From Myxococcales bacterium (GTDB taxonomy: Bacteria > Myxococcota_A > Polyangia > Nannocystales > Nannocystaceae), in contig JACKDV010000005.1 of assembly GCA_020633315.1 (NCBI GenBank), positions 248,001 to 312,000 of the forward strand: a DNA stretch of 64,000 bases, in the 5' to 3' direction. The position numbers and the translations under genes are program-made. This document shows positions 16,432 to 23,773 of this stretch, piece by piece; the first letter of the stretch is position 1, and each line of letters starts with the position of its first letter. The notes beneath the pieces are model-generated. The model was given only the letters and a program-made list of their open reading frames with translations, had not been told where the DNA came from and ran no database searches.

Positions 16432-16445
16432 GCCGAGCGAGCGCT

Positions 16446-16480
16446 CCCGTCGGTGCGATCGCGTCGCTCGCACCGACGGG
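16446..16480 (-). terminator. Perfect 13-bp hairpin between the ADYC and sigma genes
   Basis: CCCGTCGGTGCGA (16446-16458) and TCGCACCGACGGG (16468-16480) are perfect inverted repeats around a 9-base loop. It sits directly after the ADYC gene stop at 16491 and just upstream of the sigma promoter, so it probably ends ADYC transcripts. There is no U-tract, as with the other hairpins of this window. It could also bind a regulator of the sigma gene. Confidence 0.55.
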
Positions 16481-16490
16481 GCGAGCGGAG

Positions 16491-17576
16491 CTACAGCGGG
16501 GCGTGGGTGAGGATGAGCGCGCCGGGGTCGTTGAAGTGCTCGACGCCGCACTCGGGCAGCGCGCCCGCGCCGGGGCAGCCGAAGCCGGGGGCGTTGACCT
16601 GGTTGGCGGCGAGGCGGGGCCAGGTCACGCAGGCGGCGCTGCTCGTGTCGATGTTCCACACCGCCTCCACGTCGTAGATCAGCGGGTCGGGAGAGACCGA
16701 GTCCTGGGCGACGAGGGTGCTCTCCACCCAGATCGCGGTGCCGACCTCGGTGTACGAGGTCCCGGTGCCGCAGTAGTCGGCCCGCACCATGCGGGTGGCC
16801 AGCTCGTGGGTCTGCACGTCGTGGGTCCAGGGCGAGTAGCCCCACGAGATCGACTTGCCCACCGCGCCCGAGCGGCATGCCATGTAGCCGCTGGAGAACA
16901 AGGTGTCGAGGGTGAAGGCCCCGTTGGTCTCGCTCACATGCAGCCCGGGCACCAGGTAGGCGTGGAAGGCCAGGGCCGGGTCGACCGAGTCGTCGACGTC
17001 CTCGTCGCAGGTGGGGCGATACACGGGGCGCGTGGCCAAGGGGTCGATGCGCCAGTAGTTCACGTACCACAGGTAGACGGGCTGGAGGAACTCGTCGCTG
17101 GCGACGTCGCGCAGCCACAGGTCGGTCTGGACCGTCTGGCCCTGCGTGTTGACGCTCACCTCCCAGTAGGTGTCCTCCCACAGCTCGCCGTCGATGAAGC
17201 AGTGGAAGGTGGGGTCGGTGACGTCGGCCAGCTCGATGGTCAGCAGCTTGCCGTTGTCGGTGGTCGGCACGTCGGTGCCCACGCCGGCGGTGGAGAACTG
17301 TCCGTAGACCACCTGGCCGCCGGAGTCACGGCAGTGCTCCGAGCGGATCTCGATGAGCTGGGTGTCGGGGTCGCCCCCCGCGAAGAACGGCATGTTGTTG
17401 AGGGGGAGAGCGTCGTCCTCGAGGAAGTTGGTGTTGTACTTCTCGCCGGTGGTCTTGTGGTCGTCGCGGAAGTCGATCTCGAAGGTCTCGATCTCGGCGG
17501 GGTCGGTGTCGCAGGCGGGAAGCGCCCCGATCGTGATCGCGATGGTGGCCAGGCGGGTCAGGGTGGTGGTGGTCAT
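16491..17576 (-). CDS. ADYC-domain lipoprotein
   Basis: A 361-residue predicted lipoprotein. The signal peptide MTTTTLTRLATIAITIGALP ends in the lipobox LPAC with Cys22. The name-giving tetrapeptide A-D-Y-C is at residues 266-269 within TRMVRADYCGTGTSYTEVGT. The mature part has ten or so Cys, consistent with disulfides outside the cytoplasm, and Trp/Tyr-rich segments. ADYC proteins are a myxobacterial family of unknown function. GCGAGG lies upstream of the ATG. It is flanked by two paralogous ECF sigma genes, so regulation by one of them is plausible; no other functional hint. Confidence 0.88.
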   Translation of the reverse strand: MTTTTLTRLATIAITIGALPACDTDPAEIETFEIDFRDDHKTTGEKYNTNFLEDDALPLNNMPFFAGGDPDTQLIEIRSEHCRDSGGQVVYGQFSTAGVGTDVPTTDNGKLLTIELADVTDPTFHCFIDGELWEDTYWEVSVNTQGQTVQTDLWLRDVASDEFLQPVYLWYVNYWRIDPLATRPVYRPTCDEDVDDSVDPALAFHAYLVPGLHVSETNGAFTLDTLFSSGYMACRSGAVGKSISWGYSPWTHDVQTHELATRMVRADYCGTGTSYTEVGTAIWVESTLVAQDSVSPDPLIYDVEAVWNIDTSSAACVTWPRLAANQVNAPGFGCPGAGALPECGVEHFNDPGALILTHAPL

Positions 17577-17914
17577 GGTGAGTGCCTCGCGGGATGGCGC
17601 GGAGTGGGGTGGGCTTGGGGGTGGTGGGTCGCGGCGGCAGCGTCGCCCAGCTCGGGCGGGCCACCGGACGCCTCGCAGGGGGATTGGCACCGACGCCCGG
17701 AAACGATTCAGCCCCCGACCACATTTTTCGGGGAAAAGTGAGGGGCGGTCGAGGACGAGATCGCGAGGCGTGCTCACACCTGGCCCGATGACGCCGCGTC
17801 AGGTGTTCCCCCGATGGCCTCCTGAGGGCTTTTCCGACTGCGACTGGACGGCGCGGCGAGCCGGTTCGAGCATCCCGGGGTTTTCGAGTAACGTGGGCCG
17901 CGAGCAGGCGGCGA
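17577..17914. other. Divergent intergenic region between ADYC and sigma genes
   Basis: No gene seen. It must hold the promoters of both divergent genes. An inverted repeat CCCCGA-N9-TCGGGG lies at 17713-17733 in an AT-richer patch (ACATTTTT), possibly an operator. A TAACGT hexamer at 17889-17894 is the best -10 candidate for the sigma gene on the plus strand. Confidence 0.4.
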
Positions 17915-18547
17915 GTGTGGACGCAGGGCGCCAACGACGGGCAGCTGATCACCGAGTGGAAGCGGGGTGATCAGAGCGCGGGCGCCGAGCTGTTCCGCCG
18001 CTACTACGCGCCGATCCTGCGCTTCTATCGCAGCAAGGTGGGCGGCCAGGCCCCCGACCTGGTGCAGCGCTGCTTCCTGCGCTGCATCGAGATCCGCCCC
18101 CGCATCCGCGAGGAGGACAGCTTCCGCTGCTTCGTGTTCGGGGTGGCGCGCAACGTGCTGCTCGAGCACTACCGGCGCGCCCGCAGCAACGCCCGGGTGG
18201 ACTTCGGCGAGCAGACCGTCGAGGACCTCAGCCCCACTCCCACCTCCGAGCTCGCCCAGGAGGAGCGCTCCCAGCTGCTGCTCCAGGCGCTGCGGCGCCT
18301 GCCGGTCGACCAGCAGATCGTGGTGGAGCTCTACTACTGGGAGGAGCTCAACGCCCGCGAGATCGCCGAGATCTACGAGGTGCCCGAGCCCACCATCCGC
18401 ACCCGCCTGCGACGGGCCAAGCTGCGGCTCGAGCAGGAGCTGTGCGGGCTCGCCAGCACGCCGCAGATCGCTCGCCAGACCCTGACGAGCCTCGACGCCT
18501 GGGCCCGCCGCCTGCGGGACCAGCTCGACGAGCCCGAGCGCCCGTGA
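17915..18547 (+). CDS. ECF-type sigma factor coupled to a Ser/Thr kinase, non-acidic region 2.2
   Basis: A 210-residue ECF sigma factor. Region 2.2 reads GGQAPDLVQRCFLRC where most ECF sigmas have an acidic DAEDLVQD-type motif; the charges that contact core polymerase are largely missing. The rest is normal: FRCFVFGVARNVLLEHYRRA, and region 4 LPVDQQIVVELYYWEELNAR with helix-turn-helix REIAEIYEVPEPTIRTRL. Its stop overlaps the kinase start (GTGA at 18544). In known kinase-linked ECF sigmas such as Vibrio EcfP, phosphorylation replaces the missing acidic charge; the same switch is inferred here. Starts at GTG 17915, with GTG 17921-region frames excluded by region 1 length. Confidence 0.9.
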   Translation: MWTQGANDGQLITEWKRGDQSAGAELFRRYYAPILRFYRSKVGGQAPDLVQRCFLRCIEIRPRIREEDSFRCFVFGVARNVLLEHYRRARSNARVDFGEQTVEDLSPTPTSELAQEERSQLLLQALRRLPVDQQIVVELYYWEELNAREIAEIYEVPEPTIRTRLRRAKLRLEQELCGLASTPQIARQTLTSLDAWARRLRDQLDEPERP

Positions 18548-21405
18548 CCGACGAGGGCGGAGCACCCCGGATCTCCGAGATCCTCCAGGGCGGCAAGGTG
18601 GACGAGGGCGGCGTGCACCTCAAGCGCGAGGTGCTGCTGGCCCAGCTGTTCCCCTCGCAGGTCACCCGCCCCAAGCTCGGCCGCTACGACGTGCTCGAGT
18701 TCGTCGGCGAGGGCGGCATGGGCACGGTGTACGCGGCCTACGACCCGCGCCTGGACCGACGCGTGGCGGTGAAGCTGCTGCGCAAGGCCTCGGCCGGCGA
18801 TCCCCAGCGGCACGCCCGGCTGCTGCGCGAGGCCAAGGCGCTCGCCCGGCTCTCCCACCCCAACATCGTGACCATCCACGAGGTGTGGGAGGAGGACGGC
18901 GAGATCCACCTCGCGATGGAGTTCATCCAGGGCGAGGATCTGTCGCGCTGGCAGCAGGCCCCGCACGACTGGCGCGAGGTGGTGGAGGCGTACCGTCAGG
19001 CGGGCGAGGGGCTGGCCGCGGCCCACGACGCGGGGCTGGTGTACCGTGACTTCAAGCCCCACAACGCGATCCGCCGCGAGGAGGACGGCGTGGTCAAGCT
19101 GCTCGACTTCGGCCTGGCTCGCGTGGCCGGCGATCCGCTCGAGGCCCGGACCGAGCCCGAGCCCGCCGGGGTCGATGCCCCCGAGGGCGGCGAGCACCTC
19201 ACGCGACCGGGGGCGATCATGGGAACCCCCGCCTACATGGCGCCGGAGCAGCTCGAGGGCGCCCCCGCCGATGCGCGCAGCGATCAATATGGTTTCTGCG
19301 CTGCGCTGTGGGAGGGCCTGTACCGCCAGCTGCCCCACGAGCGGGTGATCCTCGGCGGGGGGATCTTCGAGAAGGAAGAGCGGGTGGAGCCGCCGCGGGA
19401 CGCCGGCGTGCCCACCTGGGTTCGTCGCGTGCTCGAGCGGGGGCTCGCCGTCGATCCGGCCGAGCGCTACCCCTCCATGCGGGCGCTGCTGCGCGACCTG
19501 GCGCGAGACCCCGCGCAGCGTCGGCGTCGGGTGCTGGGCCTGGCGGGGGCCGGGCTCACCATGGTGATCGGCGGGCTCGCCATCGCCGAGCTGCGCTCGG
19601 AGCCCCCCACGCCCTGCGTGGAGCTGAGCGCCGCGTGGGACGAGGCCCAGCGCGATGCGGCGCGCGAGGGGGTGAGCCGCGCGGGCGGCAGCGCGGCGGC
19701 ACAGACCTGGACGTTGCTCGAGCCGCGCCTCGATCGTCACGCCGAGGAGCTCAGCCGCATCCGTCGGCAGTCCTGCGAGTCCCACCGCCGCGGCCTGCTG
19801 CCCGACGAGCACTACCAGCTTCAGGTGGCCTGCCTCGACCGTCGCCAGGCCGCGTTCACCCAGCTCGTGGAGCTGCTCGGCCACGCCGACGAGGCCGCGG
19901 TCTCCAACGCCAACAAGGCGATCACCGAGCTGCCCTCGCCCTGGGTCTGCACCAACACCGAGTCCCTGCTGGCCGAGCACCTGCCCCCCGACGACCCCGA
20001 GGTGGCGGCGCGGGTGGGCTCGCTGCGCGAGGAGCTGGCGCGGGCCAGCGCCGAGGAGGCCGCGGGGCTGTACGACCAGGCCGAGGCGCGCTCCGACGAG
20101 GTGCTCGAGCAGGCCCGCACCCTCGCCTACGAGCCGCTGCAGGCCGAGGCCCTGGTTCGCTGGGGCAGCGCGCGGATGCTGGCCGGCGAGGCCGACTCGC
20201 TGCAGCGCCTCGACGAGGCGCTGTGGATGTCGCTCGCGAGCGAGCAGCGGCGGGTGGCGGCCGAGGCCGCGGCCAAGCGGATCTTCGCGCTGGTCGAGCT
20301 GCAGGACCGCAGCGCCGACGCCAGCGAGGCGATCGCCCTGGCCCGCTCGCTCGTCGCCCGCAGCGGCGCCGCCGACTGGCGCACGCGCTGGGCCCTGAGC
20401 AACAACACCGCGGTGGCGCTCGAGCGCAAGGGAGAGCAGAGCGCGGCCCTGGGCGCCTACCAGGAGGCGCTGGCCCGGATCCCCGACGAGGAGGACCTCG
20501 GCACCTTCGAGCGCGCGGCCACCTTGCTCAACATGGCGCCGGTGCAGCTACGCCTGGGCCAGTCCACGCAGGCGGTGGACAGCGCCCGCGGGGCGCTCGA
20601 GCAGCTCGACTCGTTGTTCGGCTCGGAGCACCCGCGCTGGCGCGGGGGCAAGGCCACCCTCGCCTCGCTGCTGCGCAAGTCGGGGCGCCTGGCCGAGGCC
20701 CAGGCCACCCTCGACTCGGTGCTCGAGCGCTACTCCGAGGACGATCCGCCGCCGCCGTGGATGCTGCTCGAGGCGGCTCGGATCGCCCGCGCTCGCGATC
20801 AGCACGCGGGCGCCCGCCAGTGGATCGCCCGGGCACGGGCCCGGCTGGGCGAGCCCGGCCCGCGGCCGACCGTGTGGGACGTGGTGCTCACGGCGATGGA
20901 CGCCGAGATCCTCGCCGCCCAGGGCTACGCCCGCGGGCTCGACGAGCTCGAGCGCCTGGTCGTCACCGTGGGCTCCGATCTCCGCGTGGACCTCGACCTC
21001 GGTCGCGCCGAGGCCCGGCTCTCGCTCGGGCGCGCGGCCGAGGCCGAGGCGATCCTCCACGCGGTGCTCGCCGACCCCGAGCTCACCGAGTGGGACCGCA
21101 TGTCGGCCGAGCTGCTGATGGCGCGGGTGCTCGTGGCGCAGGCGCGCTGGTCCGACGCTCGCGAGCACCTGCGGGGGCTGGTCGAGGGCAACCGCCTCGT
21201 GCCGGTGGAGCGCGCCCAGGCCCTCGACGCGCTCGCGACCGCCGAGCTCGGCCTGGGCCTGCGCGACCGCTCGCTCGAGCACGCCGAGCAGGCCGTGCGA
21301 GCGCTGCGAGGGGCCGACCCCGACTCGGACGCCATGCGCCGCGCCGAGGCGACCCTCGCCCGGGCCCGGGACCTCGCCCCGAGCCCGCCCCTCGCGGGGC
21401 CGTGA
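18544..21405 (+). CDS. Ser/Thr protein kinase with TM helix and TPR region
   Basis: A 953-residue PknB-like (Hanks-type) kinase. Gly loop GEGGMG is at 55-60, ATP-binding K77, catalytic loop YRDFKPHN at 167-174 (Tyr replaces the usual His of HRD), DFG at 188-190 and APE at about 233-235. A single TM helix lies at about 329-350, followed by a region with CESHRRG and CLDRRQ motifs shared with the other two kinases here, then TPR-like repeats to the end. The kinase domain is cytoplasmic and the TPR part probably outside. Translationally coupled to an ECF sigma factor that lacks the acidic 2.2 motif, its likely substrate. Confidence 0.93.
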   Translation: MTDEGGAPRISEILQGGKVDEGGVHLKREVLLAQLFPSQVTRPKLGRYDVLEFVGEGGMGTVYAAYDPRLDRRVAVKLLRKASAGDPQRHARLLREAKALARLSHPNIVTIHEVWEEDGEIHLAMEFIQGEDLSRWQQAPHDWREVVEAYRQAGEGLAAAHDAGLVYRDFKPHNAIRREEDGVVKLLDFGLARVAGDPLEARTEPEPAGVDAPEGGEHLTRPGAIMGTPAYMAPEQLEGAPADARSDQYGFCAALWEGLYRQLPHERVILGGGIFEKEERVEPPRDAGVPTWVRRVLERGLAVDPAERYPSMRALLRDLARDPAQRRRRVLGLAGAGLTMVIGGLAIAELRSEPPTPCVELSAAWDEAQRDAAREGVSRAGGSAAAQTWTLLEPRLDRHAEELSRIRRQSCESHRRGLLPDEHYQLQVACLDRRQAAFTQLVELLGHADEAAVSNANKAITELPSPWVCTNTESLLAEHLPPDDPEVAARVGSLREELARASAEEAAGLYDQAEARSDEVLEQARTLAYEPLQAEALVRWGSARMLAGEADSLQRLDEALWMSLASEQRRVAAEAAAKRIFALVELQDRSADASEAIALARSLVARSGAADWRTRWALSNNTAVALERKGEQSAALGAYQEALARIPDEEDLGTFERAATLLNMAPVQLRLGQSTQAVDSARGALEQLDSLFGSEHPRWRGGKATLASLLRKSGRLAEAQATLDSVLERYSEDDPPPPWMLLEAARIARARDQHAGARQWIARARARLGEPGPRPTVWDVVLTAMDAEILAAQGYARGLDELERLVVTVGSDLRVDLDLGRAEARLSLGRAAEAEAILHAVLADPELTEWDRMSAELLMARVLVAQARWSDAREHLRGLVEGNRLVPVERAQALDALATAELGLGLRDRSLEHAEQAVRALRGADPDSDAMRRAEATLARARDLAPSPPLAGP

Positions 21406-21622
21406 GCCGCGTCGAGTCACCACCCCTGCAGGTGTGCTCCCGGGATCGGGACCTCGCGCGCATACACTCCGCGGCGCGCGGTGGCGAACAAGGTCGCTCC
21501 GTACGGGCCTCCGAAGGCACAGTGGGCCGGGACCGCGAGCAGGCTGAGCGCCTCGGCTCGAATGCTCAGCGGGCATCACGTACACGCGTGTCGGCCCGCA
21601 CCGCGCGACGACGCGCGACCTC

Positions 21623-22072
21623 TCAGGTCTCGACGTAGGGTCGACAGCTCTTGGAGGTGGCCTTGCAGCCCGTCTCCGTGAGGTCGCCGATGCAGGAGCG
21701 AACGACGGCTCCATCATCGACGCCATCGCAGGTGAACAGGCGACACACGCCCTCGTCGACCGGGATGAAGCACTCGGCCTCGCCCATGGCCGCGGGACAG
21801 GTGTCGCCTCGCGCCGGGGTCTCCTCGGGCTCGCACTCGCGTCGGGACTTGTGGAGCCGCTTCGTGCACTCGCCGAGCTCGTTGGCGATGCACTCGTCGT
21901 CTGGCACCACCACGTCGCCGGGCGCGGGGCGAGCCGCACGGGCGGCCGCGGGAGTCGAGGTGGGAGCCTGGGCCGGATCGGGAGACGCCGAGCCGAGCGA
22001 CGCGACCAACGAGGCCGCGAGGCCCAGGGCGAGGGGAATGGAGCGGGCGAACGAAGGGATGGGACGGGGCAT
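21623..22072 (-). CDS. Secreted cysteine-rich hypothetical protein
   Basis: A 149-residue protein with a signal peptide (MPRPIPSFARSIPLALGLAA SLVASLGSA region, cleavage near residue 30), an Ala/Pro linker, and a mature domain with ten Cys, for example DDECIANELGECTKRLHK and FTCDGVDDGAVVRSCIGD. Even Cys number suggests disulfides. GAGGAAG precedes the ATG by 7 bases. No family recognised. It converges with the kinase gene and diverges from the gene at 22276. Confidence 0.75.
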   Translation of the reverse strand: MPRPIPSFARSIPLALGLAASLVASLGSASPDPAQAPTSTPAAARAARPAPGDVVVPDDECIANELGECTKRLHKSRRECEPEETPARGDTCPAAMGEAECFIPVDEGVCRLFTCDGVDDGAVVRSCIGDLTETGCKATSKSCRPYVET

Positions 22073-22275
22073 GGGGGCTTCCTCTTCGGAGGTGGGATGG
22101 GGCGGTCGTCGTCGACCGCTGACTCCGTGTTAGCGCCTCCAGGCGCCTTCGTCCGCTGCTCGGGCGCAAAATGCAGCGATCGATGTAGCGCTCCTCGACT
22201 CCATCTACGGCGACCAGACCAGCGCTCGGGCGCTTCACATCCGCTCGGGCTCCCCGTCATGGGAGGGGAGCCCGC

Positions 22276-23676
22276 ATGGATCCCCTCGCTCAGCTCTCCG
22301 ATCGTCTCCGCGCGCTCGTCGTGAGGATCAAGGAGCCTTGGTCCGACGACGAGATCGAGGTCGCCACGCGTGCCTGGAACGACTACGACCGCGTGCGGCT
22401 GAAGGTGACCGGCGGGCTCGAGGCGGCCTTCGCCGAGTACGCGGCGCTCAGACGGGCACGGGACCAGGGCACGGCCGTGCCCTCCGCCGAGCTGCAGGCC
22501 GAGGTCGAGCGGATCTCGGGCGAGGTGGACCAGATCGTGGGGGTCATCGACGCGACCGAGCGCGAGCTGTTCGATCGCGTCGCAGATCTCGGCCGTAGCG
22601 ACGCGAAGATCATCGAGACCAAGCGCAGCCGGGACTCGGCGCTGCGCGGGGACCTCGAGGTGTGGCGCGGAGAGCTGCGCGCAGATCGACGCGTGAGCGA
22701 CATCGAGACCGGCAGCGCTCCGGAACCGGGTGCCGAGGGCGAGCGCCCGGAGGGAACGCCGGAGCCGGAGCCAGGGACGGAGCCCGAGCCCACGCCACCC
22801 ACCGAGCCCACGCCACCCACCGAGCCCACGCCGCCTACCGAGCTCGCGCTCAAGCTCGCGCCGCCCACCAAGCCCGAGCCCACGCCCACGCCGCCCACCG
22901 AGAACGGAGGGGCCCCGTCCACGCTGGTGCTCTACTGCGAGGACGCAGCGGCGCCGGGTGATCGCCCCGACCCGTCCGCATGGGGCGACGCCACCGTCAT
23001 CCGGTACACGCCGCAGGAGCCCCCGCCCTCGGGCACGCTGGTGGAGCACGCCGGCGCGTACTCGATGATCGTGATCTACGGCTCCACGGGAGCCGTGGAG
23101 GCCGATGGATCCCCCGCGGTGCTCAACGGCACGGCGCGCTCCGAGGCCCTGAGCGCCTTCTTGACCGAGCTCGCCGGGGCCGGGATCACCACCCGCTGCC
23201 TGGTGGTGGATTGCTCGTATTCGCTGGTCTGGCTCGCCGAGCTGCGACCATCGCTGGGAGACGACGGAGTCCTCGTCGCCGCGATGACGCGGGCGGACGG
23301 GGTGCTGTCGACGGCGGCCACGGAGCTCGCCGCGGGCGGTAACGGGGACCGCACGGGCGCCCAGCTGGCGCTCGAGATCCTGCAGGGCGCGGAGCGGCGG
23401 CTGGCCGCGCGGTCCTCGTCGTTCTTCGGCAGTCCCCATGGGGTCTACTCGCCGCAGAGCCAGCTCGTGGTGCGCGGCGGGGACGATGGAATCCTCCGCT
23501 ACGTCGCGCTCGACGCCGCTCGGGCCGAGGCCGACACCGTCGCCACCACGCATGCCCTGGCGTGGCTGGCACAGCAGGAGGGGGACGACGGCATCGTCCG
23601 CGAGATCGACCACGACTACCCCGATGCCGACCTCTCCAGCGGTTTCCTCGCCGAGCTCGACCGTCGCCTGGGATGA
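22276..23676 (+). CDS. Coiled-coil / Pro-linker protein with a caspase-like C-terminal motif
   Basis: A 466-residue protein without signal peptide. Residues 1-140 are helical and charged, likely coiled coil. Residues 145-215 are a linker with three tandem PTPPTE units. The C-terminal 250 residues contain TRCLVVDCSYSLVWLAEL with Cys313, which resembles the DxC-(x)-S nucleophile strand of C14 caspase-like peptidases. The strand where the catalytic His would be expected reads MIVIYGSTG (266-272 region) instead of a GHG motif. If the fold is right, this is an inactive or changed member. GGGAGG precedes the ATG. It is followed by the 610-residue unknown on the same strand. Confidence 0.75.
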   Translation: MDPLAQLSDRLRALVVRIKEPWSDDEIEVATRAWNDYDRVRLKVTGGLEAAFAEYAALRRARDQGTAVPSAELQAEVERISGEVDQIVGVIDATERELFDRVADLGRSDAKIIETKRSRDSALRGDLEVWRGELRADRRVSDIETGSAPEPGAEGERPEGTPEPEPGTEPEPTPPTEPTPPTEPTPPTELALKLAPPTKPEPTPTPPTENGGAPSTLVLYCEDAAAPGDRPDPSAWGDATVIRYTPQEPPPSGTLVEHAGAYSMIVIYGSTGAVEADGSPAVLNGTARSEALSAFLTELAGAGITTRCLVVDCSYSLVWLAELRPSLGDDGVLVAAMTRADGVLSTAATELAAGGNGDRTGAQLALEILQGAERRLAARSSSFFGSPHGVYSPQSQLVVRGGDDGILRYVALDAARAEADTVATTHALAWLAQQEGDDGIVREIDHDYPDADLSSGFLAELDRRLG

Positions 23677-23725
23677 GCGTCGTCGAGCTCGCCCCCCTTT
23701 CTCGGGTGGTACGCCGCGACGACGC
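23677..23725 (+). terminator. Possible terminator after the coiled-coil protein gene
   Basis: Perfect 9-base inverted repeat GCGTCGTCG (23677-23685) and CGACGACGC (23717-23725) directly after the stop codon. The 31-base loop makes it only a moderate candidate, and there is no U-tract. Confidence 0.3.
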
Positions 23726-23773
23726 GGCTCGCTAGAGTCGTGGAGCCCGCGACTCGCATCGGGAGGACGTCAC

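Noticed and set aside
10190..18547. Link of the sigma/CHAT operon to a type III-E CRISPR-Cas system
   Set aside because: No cas gene or repeat array occurs in the window; the similarity is only in the use of a TPR-CHAT protease near a sigma factor.
20548..23613. A 1021-codon minus-strand open frame
   Set aside because: It is antisense to the kinase 3' end and the coiled-coil protein gene and crosses the real Cys-rich gene in another frame. Composition is that of a complement, with no signal or domain.
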